NCBI GenBank assembly: GCA_030374765.1 | Contig: JARGXX010000095.1 | Span: forward strand, 310,001 to 374,000 | Source of the DNA: Agarophyton chilense | Lineage: Eukaryota; Rhodophyta; Florideophyceae; Gracilariales; Gracilariaceae | Direction of reading: 5' to 3' | Length of the DNA stretch: 64,000 nt | In this document: positions 38,692 to 50,241 of the stretch, one piece after another | Numbering within the stretch: position 1 is the stretch's first letter | How the letters are laid out: each line of letters opens with the position of its first letter | Notes under the pieces: generated by a model | Seen by the model: the letters and a program-made list of their open reading frames with translations, nothing else | What the model was told of the DNA's origin: nothing | Database searches by the model: none | Position numbers and translations under genes: made by a program

Positions 38692-41600
38692 TTGGGAGTC
38701 TCCCCTGCGGGAGGGGCGTCTTCTAAGCCGGAGTTGAAGACGGCCGAGGCGCTCCAGCTTCGCTCCCCAGCTGTGACTATCCTTTCAAGGAGAACGGCTG
38801 ACACCGACGTTAACTCGGGATACTTTAGTGTCCTCCGTCGCCCGTGGATACGGTCCCGTAATCTCCGTATTCCGGATCGAGTTATGGTAATGGCCAAGCG
38901 GAATTATAAAGCATTCGCCGACTTCGGCCTGTCCAACCAGTTTATGGTTCGTCAAATATCTGTCCTGGATACAGGAGCCGCTCCTAACTTAATTCATGTT
39001 GAATTGTTACCCCCGCTGCTCCGGGTTCAAGTTTGTACCGGTCCACGTTTGGATATCGCCGATGCGAACAACAACCCGCTACGGACACTGGGTACAATTT
39101 CCCTCATGGTGAGGTTAGGCTCCTATCTCGTTTAGGTAGAGTTTATTGTATGCAAGTCACTTGCAGCACCAGTCATACTGGGTTGTGACTTTTGCGACCG
39201 CTTCGTGGAAGCCATCCGTCCTCGGAATAGAACTGTGGAACTCGAAGATGGATCTACGATCCCAATCGTTCGTAAACCCTTACAGGGAGCAGCGCGAACA
39301 CGCGTTCCTCTCCCTGTCGCGCAGGAATCTGTGAAGAAGGACCCGGTGTCTACACGGGTAAAGGTTGCGAAGTCAGTGGCTATCCCGCCAGAAACCCTGG
39401 TTTGGGTCACAGTTGTTACCAAGCAAATTGGTGTGCATGTGGTACAACCGAACCCGTCTCTGTATACGCGGCGTCAACTCGCCCTTGCGAATGGGGTTGT
39501 CTCCGTGGAACCGGATAAACCTTTCAAGGTTTAGGTAGCCAAATTTGGAAAGACAACGCAGCATTTGGTCAAACACCAGATCCTGGGTTCTGTTCTTCCA
39601 CACCCGCATGCGGTCGTACCTACAAAGATCTCTATCGCAGAGGTTCTTGGTGTGGCGGACCCTAAGGAGGGGGAGGACACTGCCGAAATCGCGGAAGATG
39701 GTGAGCATACGACTGCAGCTCCACACGCTGAACACTTTAAACCTCAGGAGGTTACGGCCACTATCACAGAAGCAGACCAGACGGATCCTGTTCAGGAATA
39801 GGAGAAATGGGATCTCAAACATGTACCCGCATTTCATCGGGAGAAGCTGAGGCACATGCTTCGTGAATTTACCTCCATGTGGGATGGTTCCCTTGGAACT
39901 ATTGGGATTACAGAACACCGCATCGACTTGTTACCGAACACTGGCCCTATTGCCCAACACCCTTACAGGGCTGGACCGAAAGCTCGGGAAGAGGAGAAAT
40001 CTCAGGTGGAGAAGATGCTTAAAGCGGGCGTAATTGAACCTGCCCAGTCCGCTTGGGCCTCACCAGTGGTGTTAGTTCCGAAACCGGATGGATCGTGGCG
40101 TTTCTGCATCGATTACAGACGCCTGAACGAGGTAACCATTAAGGATGTGTACCCGATCCCTTGGATGGACGAATACATCGACTCCCTTAGGAGCGCTACT
40201 GTTTTCTCTACCCTCGACGCAAATTCGGGTTACTGGCAAGTCCCTATTAGGGAGGAAGATCGAGACAAAACGGCTTTCGTGTGTCATCAAAAACTTCTCC
40301 GATTCCCCCGCTTGGGAACCACAGCGGAAACGGAACCCTACGAGGACGATGACATCCCATGTTTTATGGTATCGGACCTCGAGGGAGGAGCTCAACCGCT
40401 GACGGATGATGTTTGTGACGATATACTCGTCAACGAGAGTCTGGATTCGCCGACCGGCTCTTTTATACCTATCTCTCCAGAGGAGATGATACGCGATTAA
40501 CAGCTCGACCCATTCTGTACACGGATTCGGGCTGGCCTCAGCGGAGGATTTCAGTTACCTTTCGAGGAGGACGATCAGGTATACCTAATCAGGACCGTTG
40601 GACCTCGCCCGAGGATAGTGGTGCCGCACACCCTACAACAGAGGGTATTACACCTCACTCACTATGTGAAGTTTGGCGCCCATCCCGGGGGAAGAAAACT
40701 GTACCTCACGTTGAGAAGGGACTTTTACTGGCCGGCAATGGCATTCGATTGTTACGCCGTCAGACGGGCCTGCGCCAATTGCGCCAAGAATGACGTCAAA
40801 CTTCGGAAGCACTCTAAGAAGTTCACGCTGTTCCTGGCACGGGCTCCACTCGAATTCGTGGCCATAGACATCCTAGGGGAGTTTATCAGGACGCTCCGAG
40901 GTCATCGGTATCTGCTTGTCATTTCTGACAGATTCTCTAAGCTAACGAGAACTGTGCCGCTGAAGCGGATCACCGCCGCTACCGTCGCGCAAGCGTTCGT
41001 GACCCATTGGGTGTTCGTATATGGACCGCCGGTGCAGTTTTTATCCGACAACCGAGGGCAATTCGCATCAAAGTTCTTTCAGGATGTATGTCGAATCCTT
41101 GATGTAAGGAATTTATTTGTTACTACGTATCACCCTCAGGGGAATGGCCAGGTGGAGAGGTCTAACCGCACGATACTCAACGCTTTGAGATCGTATGTTG
41201 CGGATCACCCCAAAAATTGGGACTTGTACACAGACGCTATCACGTATGCATACAACACCCAGGTACATCGGGTTACATCGTTATCCCCATTCGAACTGGT
41301 ACTGTTGAGGACACCGCCGCTGGTTGCCATCGAGGCTCAACCGACGCTGTCTACGTACCAGGCACCGGGATTGTACCGAAAAGCCTGGAAGGAGTGGCTT
41401 ACAAAGATGGTGCCGATAGCCCGGAAAGCAATGGACAAAGCTCAACGCGCCTACAAGAAGGACTTTGACAATCGGGTTCGCAAACCTCTACCTCAGGTGG
41501 AGCCCGACGACTTCGTCTTCCTTCGAAAGGAATACTACCATCCTGAAAAGGAACGTAGGCACAAGCTTTCGCCAATTGTGGACGGACCCTATCGTGTGGT

Positions 41601-42333
41601 TTCTGTAGACCCGGACACGGTGGTATTGGATATCGCTAACCGCCACGAACGGATCTCCAGGGACCGCATCACACGAGCGCCCAACCCAAATGTGGAAGTG
41701 GTGTCGGCACCAACGCCCTCCACAGGGGATGATTCAACGGAAGTTAACCCGTCAGGCGGAGATTTGAACACCCGCCCCGTTATACTTCCGCACCCGGAAC
41801 GTGGTTTAACCGACCTACCGGAAACTTCGGATACTCCCGAACCTGGGCCCGCTCCCTCAAGGGCCCAGTCAACGAACTCTTACAGAGTTACTCCCCCACC
41901 GGAGGTAATCAAGCCTCCTGGCTCTCCGCCTAAGGAGGGGGAGGAGGACTTAGTTCCTTCGCAGGACGATGTTTCTGCGTCAGCCAGTCGCCCTAACAGG
42001 GATTCTAGTTCTCACAGTGAGACGGCGAGCCCGACCGAGCCACCGACAGAGAAGTCACAACCCCAGCGTATGGGTAGCGACATCATCGCCAACCCAGCCG
42101 AGCACGACGTCAGAAAAGATGACAAAACCCCGCCTAGGGAGAGTCGTGTGGAGAACTCCGCACCCGGAACGCCTACAGAGCCGACGATCACCCGCCGCCG
42201 CGGACGAGACACTGAGGTGTCGCACACTCAAACCTCGCTTTCTCAGGACCGAGCTGTGTCAGCGGACCCGCACGGGGAAGATCTCGACGACGAGGTTGAC
42301 CAAATTTGGCTCTCCGTTATGGAATGGGAATAG
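38692..42333 (+). pseudogene. pol of element A2 (protease, partial RT, integrase)
   Basis: A single frame with stops at 39133 (TAG), 39532 (TAG), 39799 (TAG) and 40498 (TAA). Protease VLDTGAAPN; RT up to KTAFVCHQKLLRF, then an abrupt jump to sequence that normally lies after RNase H (LGTTAETEPYEDDD). The YLDD box and RNase H are therefore deleted. Integrase follows from about 40618: HHCC (HLTHYVKFGAH...CANCAK), VAIDILGEF, LSDNRGQF (Gly to Arg next to the second Asp) and NGQVERSNRT. The catalytic D, D and E are all kept. A Pro/Ser/Glu-rich tail of about 170 residues ends MEWE. The chromodomain is separate, downstream. Confidence 0.93.
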
Positions 42334-42908
42334 GAACTCCTATGGAGACACTGGAACCCTCAGGAATGGGAAAGAAATCAGTGAAACCCGTCGGGGACAG
42401 CTCAGGAGAGTGCTAGCGCGTGTCGAAAGTGCCACCTCACATCCGCATAGGCAGATTTTCTCGCACAAGGAACGGTCAGCCCACACGGGGCGCCCGCGCA
42501 TTTGTGTGGCACACGTCGAATGGCACCGAGCCAATCAAAAGGCTCTGACGACCAACCGTCGCGCAACCCGCATCCGTCGCACGGAGCGTTGCGCCGGAGC
42601 AACCTTCGTCCCCGTAGCTCGGGTTGACGTTGAAGTCTTACCCCCTGAGATTGGAGACGCTACCGCGTCGCGGTTTCTGAACCGTCACGGAATATAAGAA
42701 CACTGTTGTTATCGGGAAGATCTCAGCTTTAAGGAGAACTCAAAACTGGGCCGTTTTGACTCCGTAGACGGAAGTTACAACGTAGCCCACAGGCCACTCG
42801 GCGCCGTTTGGACGAAGTGCTGAGACCCGCTCGCAACACGGAAAATAACCCACCGGGGTGTGTCTAAACCCTACTTTGACACCCTCAAGGGAACTAGAGC
42901 GTTCCAAG

Positions 42909-43148
42909 ATGGAAGAAAAGCCCGAACAGGGAAAAGTGTACCCGCAGGAATTCGTTATCGATCGCATCGTGCGTCACATCTACACCCCCGAGGGAGAAGT
43001 TCGCTACCAAGTCCGATGGTACGGATTCTCGCCTGATGAGGATACAGTGGAACCCATTGAGCACCTTCCGAGGTCTAAGGTTTTATCCTATCACCGACGC
43101 GCTCGGGTAACCTTGCCTCCAAATCTGGATCGTGCCCAAGACGGGTAA
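42909..43148 (+). CDS. chromodomain protein of element A2, own ORF (79 aa)
   Basis: ATG 42909 to TAA 43146. Reads FVIDRIVRHIYTPEGEVRYQ, VRWYGFSPDEDTVEPIEHLP. It is in frame 3, whereas pol is in frame 1 and ended 576 bp upstream. The arrangement is identical to A1, so the separate ORF is a property of the family and not a defect of one copy. Confidence 0.85.
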   Translation: MEEKPEQGKVYPQEFVIDRIVRHIYTPEGEVRYQVRWYGFSPDEDTVEPIEHLPRSKVLSYHRRARVTLPPNLDRAQDG

Positions 43149-43319
43149 GCCACCACGGGAACTGGTGTGGATGGGACCTCGAAGTGAAGAAGATGTTGGA
43201 CCTCGGAAGAGTAATTGAGGAGAGTATCCCGAAGAACAGGTATTGAGAGGGAATGTCTACTGGCCCTCGGCCTAGCGCCGTTAACCAGGGAACACAGCAC
43301 CGGTTATCGGGACAGTTTA

Positions 43320-43510
43320 TGATGAAAAAGGAAAAGAAGACCCACGAAGTCGAGAAGAAGATTAAGAAGAAGATTGGACCCTAGGAAGGGAAGAAGATGA
43401 AGACGAAGATGAAGAAGATCCTAAGAAGGAATGAAGAAGATGAAGTAGAAGTTAAGATCCTAGGAAGGATGAAGAAAAGAAGTTATGCAAATATCAGAAG
43501 TTTACTATTG
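43320..43510 (+). repeat. purine-rich GAAGAAGATGAAG tract of A2
   Basis: Counterpart of 20690-20880 in A1. It lies between the ends of the chromodomain ORF and the antisense ORF. Confidence 0.7.
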
Positions 43511-43549
43511 TCGCCAAGCTATGGACTCTACAATTGCCCGAAGGCGGAA

Positions 43550-45405
43550 CTACGGAAAGCCCTAGGAGGGACCCGCCCCACCGTTGGGATTCTGACCCTG
43601 ATGGTACGCCGAGGCGAAAGCCAACATCTGGCTCACATCCGTCATACCCGGGGGAATCGGAATGCCCGCGTTCACGAGGCCTTGTCGCACACTATCCGCT
43701 TGCGGAGTGGCAACCGGCGCCTGCGCAAGGGTGTTCACACCCCACCCGGGGGGAGCAGATGGACCTCCACCGGATGCATTCGCCGCCGCAGCTGAGGTCG
43801 TTCCCACTGGTTGGAAGGGTGCAGATGGCTCCACAGGGAGTACTCCACTAGGAGCTGGCATATCGTTTTCCAACGCTGGATCGTCCAGGTCTACTGGAGG
43901 CTGTACTCGTAATCGTCGGTATAAATGAACCCCGTCGGGTGTCCCACCGGCATCGGTCGAGGCGAGTCAATCAGCGCCCGTGCTTGCGCCGCGCTGATGC
44001 GAACCCCTTCGAAGGGATTGTAACAGACCCAGTTACCGGAGCCCGGATCGTACCGGCCAGGAGACTTGTCTCGCGCGGATCCTTCCCCTGCGGGCTGATT
44101 TTCCACTGGAACTCGATCCCATTGGGTGTTGTCGATCACGTCCAAGATTGGATACAGGTCCTGCACGCTGCTGGCCGAACCCAACGCTGGGACCAGGTCG
44201 ATCTGACGCATGATGGTCCGTAGCATCGGAGGAATATACCAGATACGGAAATGGTCATGAGCATCCCAGAGGAGGTGCGCCGCTACGCGGGCTGCCCACT
44301 CGGCTGCAACGAGGGCCCAGTATCCCGAGTTCGGGTCGTGCATCAAACGAGACCCGATATAGTAGATGCATGGAAGCAGTTCAGCAAAGCACCCTCGGGG
44401 GACCTCGACCTTACTCCACCAAGCTGGAAGTGGCACGAGTCGCCCAACCTTCGCCGTGTTACGGATACGCTCCAGTTCCACGTGAGGATACGGGACAAAG
44501 AACCCGAAACGGGAGCGCGAGCGGCGCTCGAAGCGCACGCGTCGATCGAACCCATACTGGGTAAACTGCCGGTGAAGGTACCTGAATTCAGCCCGAAGGA
44601 TGGGAGGACTCCATTGGAGCATATCTTCTCGGAGAGGAAAACCCGGTCCGCGGAACTCGGCTTCGGGAAAGGCTGCCAGGTTATCCCCGTAGGAGACCTC
44701 ACCGTACGTGCGGTAATAGGCGACATCGAACCCGTACTCCGGGGGAACCAGATGGTCAAAGCGTGACCTCTCCAATCGCTGGTAGGCCAGAGCCGCCATC
44801 GCTGCGCGCGCCTTGTCCAGGGACTCCCCGCGACTGCGGTATAGATACTGAGGCTCTATGGCTACCCGCGCCCTCCAATCGGGAGAACGTACAACCTCGA
44901 CAGGTAGGCCACCCGGCAATAAGCCGTCCTCCACGTAGGAGTCGATGAGCTCATCGTCGCGAACCGCTGTCGGATGGAACCACGGAGCGCGGGAATATAT
45001 CACCGGATCGGTAAGGGGACTCCACCTTCGAAAGGATTCGTTTGAGATCCAACCTCTGGAGTTTGCTACCAAGGGCATCGCATGAGCGGAGTTCCACGCC
45101 ACCGCGTTAATGTCCAAATCCTCCTAAGGATGTCGGTTGCTCGCCGAGGCGGAAGGTTCGGTACCTGACGGAGCCGCATCAAAACCGGAGAAATATCCAC
45201 CCTGCTGGGGAGCTTCGTTGTCCGCCGGCGCGGAGGCCGACGGCCCCGAGAGTGGGTTGATGACGTATGGGTTCATTCCCTTGAGAGGGCTGGTTGAGAC
45301 TGCTGTTGCGAGAAGTTGCTTATCGCCGAAAGTCGGAGGAGTAGAAGAAAGTTGTACCGATGTGCCGGTTTTGTGGCGATTTTCAGAAGTGGTGAAGGAC
45401 CCCAT
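43550..45405 (-). pseudogene. antisense accessory ORF of element A2
   Basis: Near-identical to the A1 ORF, from ATG 45405. It carries the same TAG (45121-45123) as A1, a one-base deletion near 43906 that shifts the frame after DDYEY, and a TAG near 43560. The core from AWNSAHAMPLVANS to DDYEY (408 codons) is open. TATATATA lies upstream near 45415. Unknown function, same family as 18790-20646 and 56684-58510. Confidence 0.8.
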
Positions 45406-45486
45406 TGGGAGAGAAGTATATATAACTACCGGAAAGCGAGACACCCGCGGCTCGGAATGTTCTTCCTCGTCTTAAAGAGGGGGAGA

Positions 45487-46410
45487 TGTAGAGCAACGCC
45501 CAGTTAGGGGATACTTGAAGATGCAACTCATAGAATGAGGGTTGAACCCTCCGAGGGTTATGACTATGATCCCCTCTAATGTGTGCTGAGGTGGCACTGT
45601 TTTCTGGTTAGAGTTCGCCTATGAAGGGAAGATTCGGATGGCCCATGGTTGGATTGGCCCCGTGCTACACGTGGCTTAATTTTGGCACCGATTTTCGGAT
45701 ATTTGTTAGAACGTTGGACTTTTGGGCCCTGACAGTGGGATCTCCACGTGTATGGCCCTGAGCAGGTGTGCACTACTGTAATTAGTAGAGTTTAGTTAGT
45801 GGGCACTACTTAGGGAGACGAGATCTGACAGTCCGAAGCTCAGAGTAAATGGGAACCAAGGTTGGTCTTCGATACCTTTAGAGGTTCTTCGTCGCCATGG
45901 TTTCGGCCTTAAAACCCTAAACGGGCTCTGGTTAGCAACGCCTGCGTAGGGACACGACTCCACTTGGAGAGTGCCCACTTTTGGGTTCCGTGCAACCACC
46001 CCCTTGGGACCGCTCAGACGACCTGCGTGCACGATACCCCGTGGGGGTTCTGCTTACTTGTTGCGTGCTTTTTGTGTTTCCTTTCGAGGACAGGTTTTCG
46101 CCCCTGTATTGGGTTTCTTTTGTTGTTTCGCCCCTTTTCTGGTTCTCGGGTCCGGTGCCTGTTAGTGCCCGACCCTTGCCCCGTTTTTCCTCTTCGCCGG
46201 ATTTTCCCCCATTCTTTGGGATACCCATACCCATTCCCGACCCAACGGTTCTACCCTTCACCTCCGTCAGTACTGCCGGAATCCCCCGTGGGAGTTACAC
46301 CTCACATTACGGGTGGAACGGAGGGCTCTGTCTCTGAGTCTGCCCCCCCCCCAGGGAGCAAGGCTTCGAACACCTTGAGAGCACTTCCCGTCGCCAGGTT
46401 TTGCTCCACA
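45487..46410 (+). repeat. 3' LTR of A2 (924 bp)
   Basis: Preceded by the polypurine tract AAAGAGGGGGAGA. Begins TGTAGAGC and ends GCTCCACA, then CTGCA. It carries small insertions relative to the other A LTRs, such as a C run near 46346. Confidence 0.95.
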
Positions 46411-46968
46411 CTGCATGCTGCTTGCACCTCCCGGCCGACTTATTTGGATATTAGTACAGTCTATGAATCCTCTGCGATTTTCAAGCGGTGCTCTTTTGTC
46501 CTTGAAACCTGCTGCATAGGTAGCAACGCGCTCCAGCATCAGATCGGCTCAGAACGTCTCCGAAAGGTGACTACGATCGTCCATAAAGTGCTCAAGCACC
46601 TCGTAAAATATCTCATATGAAACTGACGCTCTCATGCCAAGCAATGGCTCAAGATCGCATCACCTGGTAGGAAAGAAACGGTGTCGGAGGACGATGCATG
46701 TGCCTGTCAGTGCGTCACATCGGTAGCCGTTGCGAATAGTAGGCCCACCAGGCCAATCGATAACATTCCCAACTTTACCTATTTCGCTACAACGGAAGCG
46801 AAAATCGCTTAAAGCTTGCCTATCACTATATGCGTTATGGATATAGCGTGTTGCAAATACATGACGCGAGCGACGAACAAGGCGGCGAACGTCATGTCGT
46901 GTCTCAGACCAGAAGCGGGGTAGCTTGATGGTGATAACGGGGTTCACCTCCCCATCGATGGTAAGCAA
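46411..46968 (-). pseudogene. PIF/Harbinger-like transposase, N-terminal half (split by A2)
   Basis: A single minus-strand frame with a TAG (46660-46662) and a TGA near 46546. It reads DFRFRCSEIGKV, NGYRCDALTGTCIVLRHRFF, then CDLEPLLGMRASVSYEIFYE, VLEHFMDD and GFIDCTNIQISRPGG. This follows the Harbinger order: regulatory helices, DLE-x-x-FG, then G-F-I-D (first catalytic Asp) and R-P. The frame stops dead at the A2 LTR and continues at 35515 on the other side. Confidence 0.78.
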
Positions 46969-47230
46969 AATCCTGCGCCTTCCAGAGCGCAGGCGGCGTA
47001 TGGATTTGCCGATGGTAATGATTTTTTGCCTTATAGCGGTTCGTGTCCAGTACAGTCTGCGAAGTTTTGTAATCTCAAATATTATTCTTGATATAGAGCT
47101 TGCAATTCAACACACTCTTTGCGCTGCTGACAACTGCTGAAAGAAAAAAACGCCAGCAATGCTCTGATATATGGAAAACGTAGTTGCCGCGCTGTAGGAT
47201 ACAGAATACCCACCACAAAAAAAGAACTTT
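46969..47230. other. spacer between Harbinger-like and Tc1-like remnants
   Basis: No gene seen. Probably the 5' end of the Harbinger-like element; terminal repeats not resolved. Confidence 0.4.
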
Positions 47231-47231
47231 A

Positions 47232-48440
47232 CATATATCTGCGAAGTTTTATACCTTCATTTCCAAGAATAAACACAAATGGCGCGCTTTTTGAACTTCT
47301 AGTCTCATATACCTGCCAATATACGCAGAGTAGACCTGTAGTCAGACTCTGAACACCCTTTAACACACCGATTCGAACCAAAATGCCTCGGGGCCGTCTC
47401 CTTTCCGATGTGGAAAAAGGCCAAATTGTAGCTCATGCTGCACATGTCGCACCAAGAAATGGCCAACGAACTGGGACGACACCGCACTACCGTACAGCAA
47501 TTTTTAATGCGGCCAAAAAAGTCTCAGCAGAAAAAATGGAAGGCGAGGAACCAGAAGATTACCGACAAAACCAAACGAACAATCATTCGGGAGGTCGTGC
47601 TACATCAATCTAGTGCCACTGAAGTTCAAAAAAATATGACTTGAACATATCTATACGACGCATTTAACAGATACTTCAGGAAGTGTCGTATCTTAAGTAC
47701 AAGAAGATGAAGTCCATACCATTTATGAACTGTGGTCACAAAAAGAAAAGACTAATGTGGACCAAAGAGAAGCTGTGTTGGAACTCTATCAAGTGGAAGA
47801 AAATTAATTTTTCGGATGAGAAAAAGTTCAATCTTGATGGTATTGATGGTTTGGCATACTACTGGCATGACTTGAGAAAAGAACCTGAGATTTTTTCTAA
47901 ACGTGTGCAGGGAGGTGGATTGCTGATGAATTGGGGATGCATTTCTTACTATGGAGCAGGAGCAATAACTTGCTTTAATGGTTCTGTTAATGCGGCAAGG
48001 TACACTGAAGTTCTGATTAAGGATTTACTTCCGTATGCTGCGAAGACTCTAGAGGAACATTGGGCGTTTATTCACGATGGAGCGAGTCCACATCGTGCAA
48101 ATATTACAAATCAATGGTTGAAGGATCATGATGTGAAGGTTTTGTTCTGGCCAGCAAAGAGCCCAGACTTAAAAGTTATAGAATATGTCTGGGCTTGGCT
48201 TGCTAGGAATTTTTACAAGGATAACAAACAGTTTGAGACGATCGAGGAATTGGCGAACACTGTGGAAAATGTGTGGAATCAACTACCAGATCTTTTGGTG
48301 CAGAACTTGTACAAGTCAATTCCAGATCGTCTGATTACTGTAGTGAAGAAGAAGGGTGAAACAACTGGCTATTAGGCATTTGCAGACTCTATTAAACTAT
48401 ATTTGCTGCTATAAACTTTCGCTGAGGTATATATGTTTCG
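47232..48440 (+). mobile_element. Tc1/mariner-like element (remnant)
   Basis: Flanks of the transposase carry imperfect inverted repeats: ACATATATCTGCGAAGTTTT at 47232 against the complement of 48410-48440 (ACATATATACCTCAGCGAAA). An A-rich stretch just outside each repeat is also similar. The outer ends are uncertain. Confidence 0.55.
47383..48375 (+). pseudogene. Tc1-like transposase, DD34E
   Basis: Starts MPRGRLLSDVEKGQIVA. A frameshift near 47430 leads into the second helix-turn-helix region (MSHQEMANELGRHRTTVQQF), a TGA at 47642 and another shift lead into the catalytic domain. Catalytic residues are FSDEKKFNLDG (D), FIHDGASPHRA (D) and SPDLKVIEYVWAWL (E), with 34 residues between the last two. 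The 230-residue catalytic part (47683-48375) has no stop. The product would be the cut-and-paste transposase; with two shifts and a stop upstream this copy is dead. Confidence 0.9.
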
Positions 48441-49470
48441 TTTTGTTTTTGTTGGATGAGCGTGAATGTGGTTTGCGTCGTGTATTGTGCGTGTATCAGG
48501 CGATAATATTGCTCCGACGAAGTGCAAAGCCGAAAGCACTTGTGTGCTAAATGCTGTTTTGCACACTGAACGAGCAATTGGCCTGGCGAGGTTACAGTAT
48601 TTCGCAGAGTGTAGTATCACAGAAACATTTGCATGTAATACTCATTTGCATCTTATTTGAGATCACATGCGGAGCCCCGTAATCGTGCTCGTCTGCAAAA
48701 TTCGGCAAAAAATGACAACTCGTGAATATCTCATATTTGCCGCACAAGGTGATCTCATTTTTTTCGTAAGCTCTCTATAAGTGCAAGCAACGCACATCCG
48801 CAGTACAGTTGCACTCAACAAATTATTTAATTAATGTCGACAAACACCAATATTCAACAGTGCAGCTCGAGCAATCTGTACAACGAGATCCTTGGTAACA
48901 GACGGCGCGCTAATCGAGTAGATGCTAGATATAGATAATTAGGGGTGAGCGCATCTCTTCGCTCTCCGTTACAAGAGTTCCATGGATGCCTTTTTGTTTA
49001 AGCCAAACATATCCCTCGCTTCACAGCAGTTGTAGCGTTTCGGAGCGCAGTGAAACATTTATTCAACTCTATGGTGCCGTTTCCTCGCCAACACTATCCG
49101 TCGGCGATCAAAAGGAGAAAAATTTCTAAAACAAAATAATTATTTCAAAAATGCATCGGAGATACGTTCCGCAAAATACAATTAAAGCCAACCCGCTTTT
49201 TGTTGATGGTCTCTATTTCTTTCGTGTTTCCCTCAACCTGATCTCTTGCACCGTTTAAAAAACAATTGAAACACTTTAGATGCCATTAATAAAACTTTTC
49301 TACTTGTCTACACTGCCAATAACACTATTTACAAAAACACACCCCTAAAATCTAATAAAATTTCTCTACAGTATTCTTTTTTCCTTTGAACAAACGCACT
49401 CGCATTTTGAATAAAAGAAAGCTTTCAAAATATTTTCCTCTACATTTCCCACCTCTTCAAATTCCAAAAA
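48441..49470. other. intergenic between two Tc1-like remnants
   Basis: AT-rich, no ORF with motifs and no RNA gene seen. Confidence 0.5.
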
Positions 49471-49744
49471 CATAAGAATGGGACGTGGAAATTTTTTGAC
49501 GAATATAGAAAAAGAAATGATACTTGCAGCATCATTTCATTGTTGTTCTTAAAGAAAGACTGCTGAAACTATTGGATGCTATCGCATTGTGATCTTAAAT
49601 TTCCTCAAATATCTTGAAAAATACAAAAAACGCCAGAAAGTCTCTAAAAACAAAGAATTGAGTTTGACGGCTGACAGAGCTCTACTCCGCTCGGCGTTAA
49701 ACTTGTCTAAATCAGCCGGAAAACTACTGATTGATCTTTCTGTT

Positions 49745-50241
49745 TGTGAAGAAGCGATAATAACGGTTGAGCCCGGTAAGCCGCCGGGCCCTGAAGAATC
49801 TTGCAGAGGACATGTGTACGGGTCGACCTCAGACGCCGGGCCCTGGATCTTGCAGGTGACCCATATACGGGTCGACCTCAGGTGGACTGATGTAGATTAT
49901 TAATTTATTTTAATTAGTGTAATTGATTATCACTACAGTGCCAAGGAGATCTCAGCGCCTAGCCAGTACTATTTACTTGGCTCGAGTGACACTTCTCGCT
50001 TAGAGTACGGTAGGCACCGTTAAGATATCAAAGAACCCTCTTTGGTATAATAGGTCTACCCTTTGGTCTTCAAGCCATCGTTTCCGTTGCTCCAACCTGT
50101 AGGACTACGCAATAAACGCCAGCCCATTGCACCAAGTACTCCTGGGAGTGCCGCCGTCAAGGATTCGAACCTTAGGACCCGGCCTACCACGCTATCACCG
50201 GTCGAGACCCGTACGCTGACTTAACTTGTCATTGCGTTACA
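49745..50241. mobile_element. 497-bp solo-LTR-like insertion with tRNA-like motifs
   Basis: TG...CA ends (TGTGAAG...GTTACA) and a perfect 5-bp duplication CTGTT at 49740-49744 and 50242-50246. It contains no ORF. On the minus strand it has TAGCGTGGTAGG (50194-50183, fits the A-box consensus) and GGTTCGAATCC (50171-50161, perfect B box), with a full T-arm fold (TAAGG/CCTTG). It could be a solo LTR with an internal Pol III promoter or an atypical tRNA-derived SINE. No second copy is in the window. Confidence 0.75.
49782..49882. repeat. 52-bp tandem repeat inside the solo-LTR-like element
   Basis: CGCCGGGCCCT ... TACGGGTCGACCTCAG occurs at 49782 and again from 49834. Confidence 0.8.

Larger units (their letters stand above)
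35516..46410 (+). mobile_element. Ty3/gypsy chromodomain element A2, inserted in a Harbinger-like transposase
   Basis: LTRs 35516-36431 and 45487-46410 flank gag, pol and chromodomain on the + strand and an antisense ORF before the 3' LTR. A perfect 5-bp target-site duplication CTGCA lies at 35511-35515 and 46411-46415. This copy lacks the second half of RT and all of RNase H but keeps integrase, the reverse of A1. Four stops in pol and one in gag make it non-coding as it stands. Confidence 0.97.

Noticed and set aside
50150-50200. A true tRNA gene on the minus strand
   Set aside because: T-arm and B box are good, but there is no anticodon arm, box spacing is too short and no matching acceptor 5' strand is found.
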